A stretch of DNA of 8,710 nucleotides from CAYNLX01 sp964441535 (GTDB lineage: Bacteria > Bacillota_I > Bacilli_A > RF39 > UBA660). The stretch covers positions 1 to 8,710 of the forward strand of contig CAYTXQ010000034.1 in assembly GCA_964441535.1 (NCBI GenBank), written 5' to 3'. The notes below the pieces were generated by a model, which saw only the letters and a list, made by a program, of their open reading frames with translations, was not told where the DNA came from and did not search any database. Made by a program: the position numbers and the translations under genes. Every line of letters starts with the position of its first letter. Positions within the stretch are counted from its first letter, which is position 1. Shown one piece after another: positions 6,502 to 8,710 of the stretch.

Positions 6502-6573
6502 ATGAATTATAAAAACATTATAGGAATAAAAAATATTTATAATAATCATACATTGATAGGAGATAAGAAGTGA
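6502..6573 (+). CDS. Possible 23-aa leader peptide or gene remnant
   Basis: A short reading frame, MNYKNIIGIKNIYNNHTLIG then DKK, starts 10 nt after the predicted -10 and ends with TGA overlapping the next gene's GTG in a GTGA arrangement. It has no ribosome-binding site and would be almost leaderless. It could be a coupled leader peptide, a remnant of an older gene, or chance in A+T-rich DNA. I favour chance or a remnant; nothing identifies a function. Confidence 0.2.
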   Translation: MNYKNIIGIKNIYNNHTLIGDKK

Positions 6574-7136
6574 AATATTTAAAAGTAATGTTTGGTACTA
6601 ATTCTGGTGCCAACAAAAATTTAGAATATAAATTAGATAAAGTTAATGTTGCAGATGTTTGGAATGCTAATGAAGTAGATCCTAAAAAAATGGGGGGATT
6701 TAATTTTAGTGTCGAAACAAAAATATTAAGATGGCTTATTAGAGGAGATACGGTTTATGATATAGAAGTACCTTCATATGCAGAAATAATAGATTGTCCG
6801 AGTGAATCAGCACCACATGGAGTATTTAGAAGTAACAAAATAATAATATCTAATCCTAGAGTTGTAACTGATGAAATTGCAATGAAATTTTATTTAAAAT
6901 CAGATTTGCCAGAAAAATCATATTATAAATCATTAGCGGGATGTGCAATAAGAGGTTATAGAAAAACTTGTTTAAAAATTATAAAAGATAAAGTAAATAA
7001 AGAAAATATTGATTTAGTTTTATCTGAAATAAATGATTTCGTTACACCATATACAAGTAGTGGTACTTCAAATAATGGTAATTTAGTTTATGATGAAGTT
7101 ATGAAAAAATTAAATGAAATTAAAGGAGATAAATAA
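6570..7136 (+). CDS. Conserved-looking hypothetical protein, 188 aa
   Basis: I cannot assign a family. The start is GTG with AGGAGA 6 nt upstream (6558-6563); no nearby ATG fits. Seen in order: a short MKYLKVMFG strand; MGGFNFSVETKILRWLIRGD (41-60); TVYDIEVPSYAEIIDCPS (61-78); APHGVFRSNKIIISNPR (81-97); and a helical second half containing LPEKSYYKSLAGCAIRGYRK. GFNFS, ILRWLIRGD and APHGVFRSNKI have the look of motifs of a real soluble domain, and I have a vague memory of similar small uncharacterised proteins in Clostridia and phages. There is no signal peptide or membrane helix. It lies in the accessory segment between lepB and rbgA. Its last six residues (EIKGDK) are encoded by DNA duplicated upstream of rbgA, so the C-terminus may have been altered by that event. 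Confidence 0.75.
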   Translation: MKYLKVMFGTNSGANKNLEYKLDKVNVADVWNANEVDPKKMGGFNFSVETKILRWLIRGDTVYDIEVPSYAEIIDCPSESAPHGVFRSNKIIISNPRVVTDEIAMKFYLKSDLPEKSYYKSLAGCAIRGYRKTCLKIIKDKVNKENIDLVLSEINDFVTPYTSSGTSNNGNLVYDEVMKKLNEIKGDK

Positions 7137-7200
7137 AATAGCAAAGAATATCTATTAAAAAAGAATTAATAGAAAAAAATAAGCCATAGGAAGAAAATCA
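7116..7200 (+). repeat. Direct repeat copy 1 (rbgA upstream region and 5' end, decayed)
   Basis: These 85 nt align with 8553-8636 with about 12 mismatches and a one-base gap, roughly 85% identity by hand count. The block covers the tail of the upstream reading frame, the AAGGAG ribosome-binding site and the first 20 or so codons of rbgA. Similarity stops sharply at the left edge and fades on the right after about 7210. Confidence 0.85.
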
Positions 7201-7210
7201 AAATAAACAA
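7138..7210 (+). pseudogene. rbgA: Relic of the 5' end of rbgA
   Basis: Read in the rbgA frame, this segment gives IAKNIY, stop, KRINRKK, then a stop caused by an inserted A. The intact gene reads MVNDMYQKRIDRKNK at the same place. The start codon has become ATA, the Gln codon CAA has become TAA, and a one-base insertion shifts the frame. It cannot be translated into a useful product. Traces of the following WFPGHM-coding DNA may persist to about 7250 (a CCAG..ATATGG stretch), but that alignment is weak. The relic lies directly after the 188-aa gene and 1.4 kb before the intact rbgA. It shows that rbgA once began here, or that its 5' end was duplicated when rhuM was inserted. Confidence 0.82.
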
Positions 7211-7316
7211 ATATTAACTGAGAAACCCAGATATATGGAAACTCTACCTTAAACCCTTATAAATACTGGATTTTATTAAAATAAAATTTTACATATTTTG
7301 ATAAAAATGCTATTAG

Positions 7317-7323
7317 AGAGGAG
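7317..7323 (+). promoter_or_regulatory. Ribosome-binding site that fixes the rhuM start
   Basis: AGAGGAG ends immediately before ATG 7324, which is too close for that codon to be the start, and 9 nt before ATG 7333, which is ideal. A possible TTTACA (7288-7293), 17 bp, TATTAG (7311-7316) promoter would start transcription inside this site, so I do not trust it. Confidence 0.55.
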
Positions 7324-7332
7324 ATGCTTAAA

Positions 7333-8340
7333 ATGAACAAATTAGATACTAATAAATTTTTAATATATAAAAATGAAAATGATGAGATAATTGTAGATGC
7401 AATATTTAAAGATGAGTCTTTATGGGTAACACAAAAAACAATGTCTGAAATTTTTGACATAGACAGGACAGTTATAACTAAACATCTGAAAAATATATTT
7501 GAACAAGATGAATTAGTAAAACAACAAGTATGTGCAATTTTTGCACATACTGCATCTGATGGAAAAAAATATAATACAGATTTTTATAATTTAGATGCAA
7601 TTATATCTGTTGGTTATAGAGTTAATTCAAAAAAAGCAACAGAATTTAGAATATGGGCAACAAAAATTCTGAAAGAATACATATCGAAGGGATTTGCTTT
7701 AAATGATGAAAGATTCATTAAAGGTAATAAGTATGATGCAAAATATTTTGATGAATTACTTGAAAGAATAAAAGTTATTAGAGTCAGTGAGCGTATGTCA
7801 TATCAAAAAATAACTGATTTATTTATTGCTACATCTACTGATTATAATCCTAAATCAGAAGAAGCATATACTTTCTTTAAGATTGTTCAAAACAAATTGC
7901 ATTATGCAATATCAGGTTATACTGCAGCAGAACTTATATATGAAAGAGTAGATTCAAAAAAAGATAATATGGGATTAACTAATTGGAAAAATAGTCCAGA
8001 TGGTTTAATATATAAATATGATGTTAGTATTGCTAAAAATTATTTAAACCATGAAGAATTAAATAAATTAAACGATTTAACAAATATGTTTTTAGTTTTT
8101 GCTGAAGACGAAGCAAAAGAAAGACATATTATGACTATGAAAGATTGGATTGATTCAACTGATGATCTATTAAAATTTAGAAAAAAAAGTGTTTTAAATA
8201 ATTTAGGTAAAATATCTCATAAAGATGCAGTATATAAAGCAGAAAATGAATATGAAAAATATAGAATTATTCAAGATCAAAAGTATATATCTTCCATGGA
8301 TGAAATGTATAAAAAGTATTTAGAGGAGAACAATGAGTAA
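7333..8340 (+). CDS. RhuM family protein
   Basis: This 335-aa protein belongs to the RhuM (virulence_RhuM) family, named after a gene in Salmonella pathogenicity island 3. The N-terminus carries a helix-turn-helix-like segment, LWVTQKTMSEIFDIDRTVIT (30-49), followed by HLKNIF. Then come the family blocks CAIFAHTASDGKKY (67-80), FYNLDAIISVGYRVNSKKAT (84-103) and FRIWATKILKEYISKGFALN (105-124). The helical C-terminal half includes SERMSYQKITDLF and WIDSTDDLLKF. The length of about 330 aa is normal and nothing is truncated. No signal peptide or membrane segment is seen; a DNA-binding regulatory role is plausible, but the biochemical function is unknown. RhuM genes are typical of mobile and defence-rich accessory regions. 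Here it sits alone in a core ribosomal cluster, with a decayed gene overlapping its end. Confidence 0.92.
   Translation: MNKLDTNKFLIYKNENDEIIVDAIFKDESLWVTQKTMSEIFDIDRTVITKHLKNIFEQDELVKQQVCAIFAHTASDGKKYNTDFYNLDAIISVGYRVNSKKATEFRIWATKILKEYISKGFALNDERFIKGNKYDAKYFDELLERIKVIRVSERMSYQKITDLFIATSTDYNPKSEEAYTFFKIVQNKLHYAISGYTAAELIYERVDSKKDNMGLTNWKNSPDGLIYKYDVSIAKNYLNHEELNKLNDLTNMFLVFAEDEAKERHIMTMKDWIDSTDDLLKFRKKSVLNNLGKISHKDAVYKAENEYEKYRIIQDQKYISSMDEMYKKYLEENNE
7527..7551 (+). repeat. Perfect 11-bp inverted repeat inside rhuM
   Basis: AGTATGTGCAA (7527-7537) and TTGCACATACT (7541-7551) are perfect reverse complements around a TTT loop. It encodes the QVCAIFAHTA segment of RhuM. No T run follows, so it is not a terminator. 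It may be a coincidence of codons or an RNA hairpin. Confidence 0.85.
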
Positions 8341-8573
8341 AAATTTTAAAGTAATTACATTTTGTAGTTCAATTAAATTCAAAATTGAATTTATAAATGT
8401 TTAATAAGAACCAGAAGTTAATATATTTTTAATACCTAATTTTTTAATAATATGCTTGAAAAAATAAATTTATAAACTAAAGAAACGCTAGATAAAGTGC
8501 ATAGACAAAATCTGAAATAGAATATGCGAATAATAAAGTGGTAAACTATTTAGAAATTGAAGGAGATAAATAA
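8333..8573 (+). pseudogene. Decayed nucleoside 2-deoxyribosyltransferase-like gene
   Basis: An ATG overlaps the rhuM stop by 8 nt, with GAGGAG just upstream, and opens MSKNFKVITFCSSIKFKIEF before a TAA at 8402. Later pieces continue in other frames: TKETLDKVHRQN (8476-8511), then SEIEYANNKVVNYLEIEGDK (8511-8570) to a TAA at 8571. From memory, small proteins annotated as nucleoside 2-deoxyribosyltransferase-like begin KVITLCGSTKFKDEF, have TKEMLDxMHKxK in the middle and end SEIEYAxxxxKKVNYLE. The order and spacing match, apart from a missing stretch between the two later pieces, where the DMADEIFVIN-like segment should be. Several stops, frameshifts and that deletion make it non-functional. 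The overlap with rhuM suggests the two were once a translationally coupled pair. Confidence 0.68.
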
Positions 8574-8636
8574 AATGGTAAACGATATGTATCAAAAAAG
8601 AATCGATAGAAAAAATAAGCCACAAGAACAAAATCA
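8553..8636 (+). repeat. Direct repeat copy 2 (at intact rbgA)
   Basis: This is the intact partner of the block at 7116-7200. It spans the C-terminal codons of the upstream pseudogene, the rbgA ribosome-binding site and the first 20 or so rbgA codons. The two copies flank rhuM and the deoxyribosyltransferase-like relic, a segment of about 1.35 kb. Confidence 0.85.
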
Positions 8637-8710
8637 GTCAAAAATGAACATAAATTGGTTTCCAGGGCATATGAAAAAAACCAAAAGATTAATAGAAGAG
8701 AAATATGATT
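8575..8710 (+). CDS. rbgA: Ribosome biogenesis GTPase A, N-terminal part (partial)
   Basis: The first 45 codons are visible before the window ends. MNINWFPGHMKKTKRLIEEK (residues 24-43) is the hallmark N-terminus of RbgA (YlqF), the circularly permuted GTPase needed for late 50S assembly. In B. subtilis the protein begins essentially at this motif. Here 23 residues precede it (MVNDMYQKRIDRKNKPQEQN then QSK), a basic, polar extension. The upstream start is favoured because AAGGAG (8560-8565) lies 9 nt before ATG 8575, whereas ATG 8644 has no ribosome-binding site. Position after lepB and rplS fits the usual rplS-lepB-rbgA order. A broken duplicate of this 5' end lies at 7138. Confidence 0.9.
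   Translation, partial: MVNDMYQKRIDRKNKPQEQNQSKMNINWFPGHMKKTKRLIEEKYD

Noticed and set aside
7250..7316. Possible promoter TTTACA-17-TATTAG for rhuM
   Set aside because: The implied transcription start would fall inside the ribosome-binding site, so the fit is probably chance in A+T-rich DNA.
7324..7332. ATG at 7324 as start of rhuM
   Set aside because: The ribosome-binding site abuts it with no spacing; ATG 7333 is spaced correctly.
7257..7460. Reverse-strand open frame of 67 codons
   Set aside because: It is mostly antisense to the conserved RhuM N-terminus, where the forward protein is clearly the real one. I considered an antitoxin but saw no supporting motif.
8374..8393. Near-palindrome TAAATTCAA, AA, TTGAATTTA considered as a terminator for rhuM
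   Set aside because: The loop is only 2 nt, the stem is almost all A-T and no T run follows; it lies in the reading frame of the decayed gene.
7116..8636. Insertion sequence or transposon bounded by the direct repeats
   Set aside because: No transposase, integrase or terminal inverted repeats are visible. The repeats are explained as rbgA 5' ends and are too long and diverged for a target-site duplication.
1..8710. CRISPR array, tRNA or rRNA genes
   Set aside because: No regularly spaced repeats, cloverleaf-like segments or rRNA signatures were seen on either strand.

Overview
The window is very A+T-rich, uses AGA and TTA almost exclusively for Arg and Leu, and looks like chromosomal DNA from a low-GC Bacillota, probably class Bacilli (an uncultured RF39- or Erysipelotrichia-like gut lineage is my guess). 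TGA is used as a stop (end of rimM) and Trp is TGG, so the genetic code is standard and not that of Mycoplasma. Every gene is on the + strand.

Layout. Positions 1-95 hold the last codons of frr (ribosome recycling factor). Positions 163-2436 carry a LemA protein and a DUF2207 membrane protein, a common envelope-associated pair, here separated by an intrinsic terminator. Positions 2485-5491 form a tight run: YgjP-like zinc metallopeptidase, SpoU/TrmH-type RNA methyltransferase, rimM, trmD (4-nt overlap) and a small unrecognised coiled-coil protein. A well-formed promoter then drives rplS (L19), followed by a terminator and lepB (signal peptidase I). rimM-trmD-rplS-lepB-rbgA is a classic ribosome-biogenesis and secretion neighbourhood, and rbgA (ribosome biogenesis GTPase A) begins at 8575 and runs off the window.

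The lepB-rbgA gap (about 6456-8574) is the unusual part. It holds accessory material: a 188-aa protein of unrecognised family with its own promoter and a GTG start, a RhuM-family protein, and two decayed genes. One relic (7138 to about 7210) is a broken copy of the 5' end of rbgA: an 85-nt block at 7116-7200 matches 8553-8636 at about 85% identity, but its start codon is ATA and it has in-frame stops. The other relic (8333-8573) overlaps the end of rhuM and reads, across several frames, like a small nucleoside 2-deoxyribosyltransferase-like protein. The simplest reading is an integration hot spot just upstream of rbgA: a rhuM plus deoxyribosyltransferase-like cassette arrived there, leaving a second copy of the rbgA ribosome-binding site and 5' end, and has since begun to decay.

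Regulation visible in the sequence: sigma-A-type promoters before lemA, the metallopeptidase gene, rplS and the 188-aa gene; a bare extended -10 before the methyltransferase gene; intrinsic terminators after lemA, DUF2207, rplS and lepB; and frequent Shine-Dalgarno sequences of the GGTGAT type. I saw no tRNA, rRNA, CRISPR array or transposase. No stretch longer than 300 bases lacks a gene or relic.
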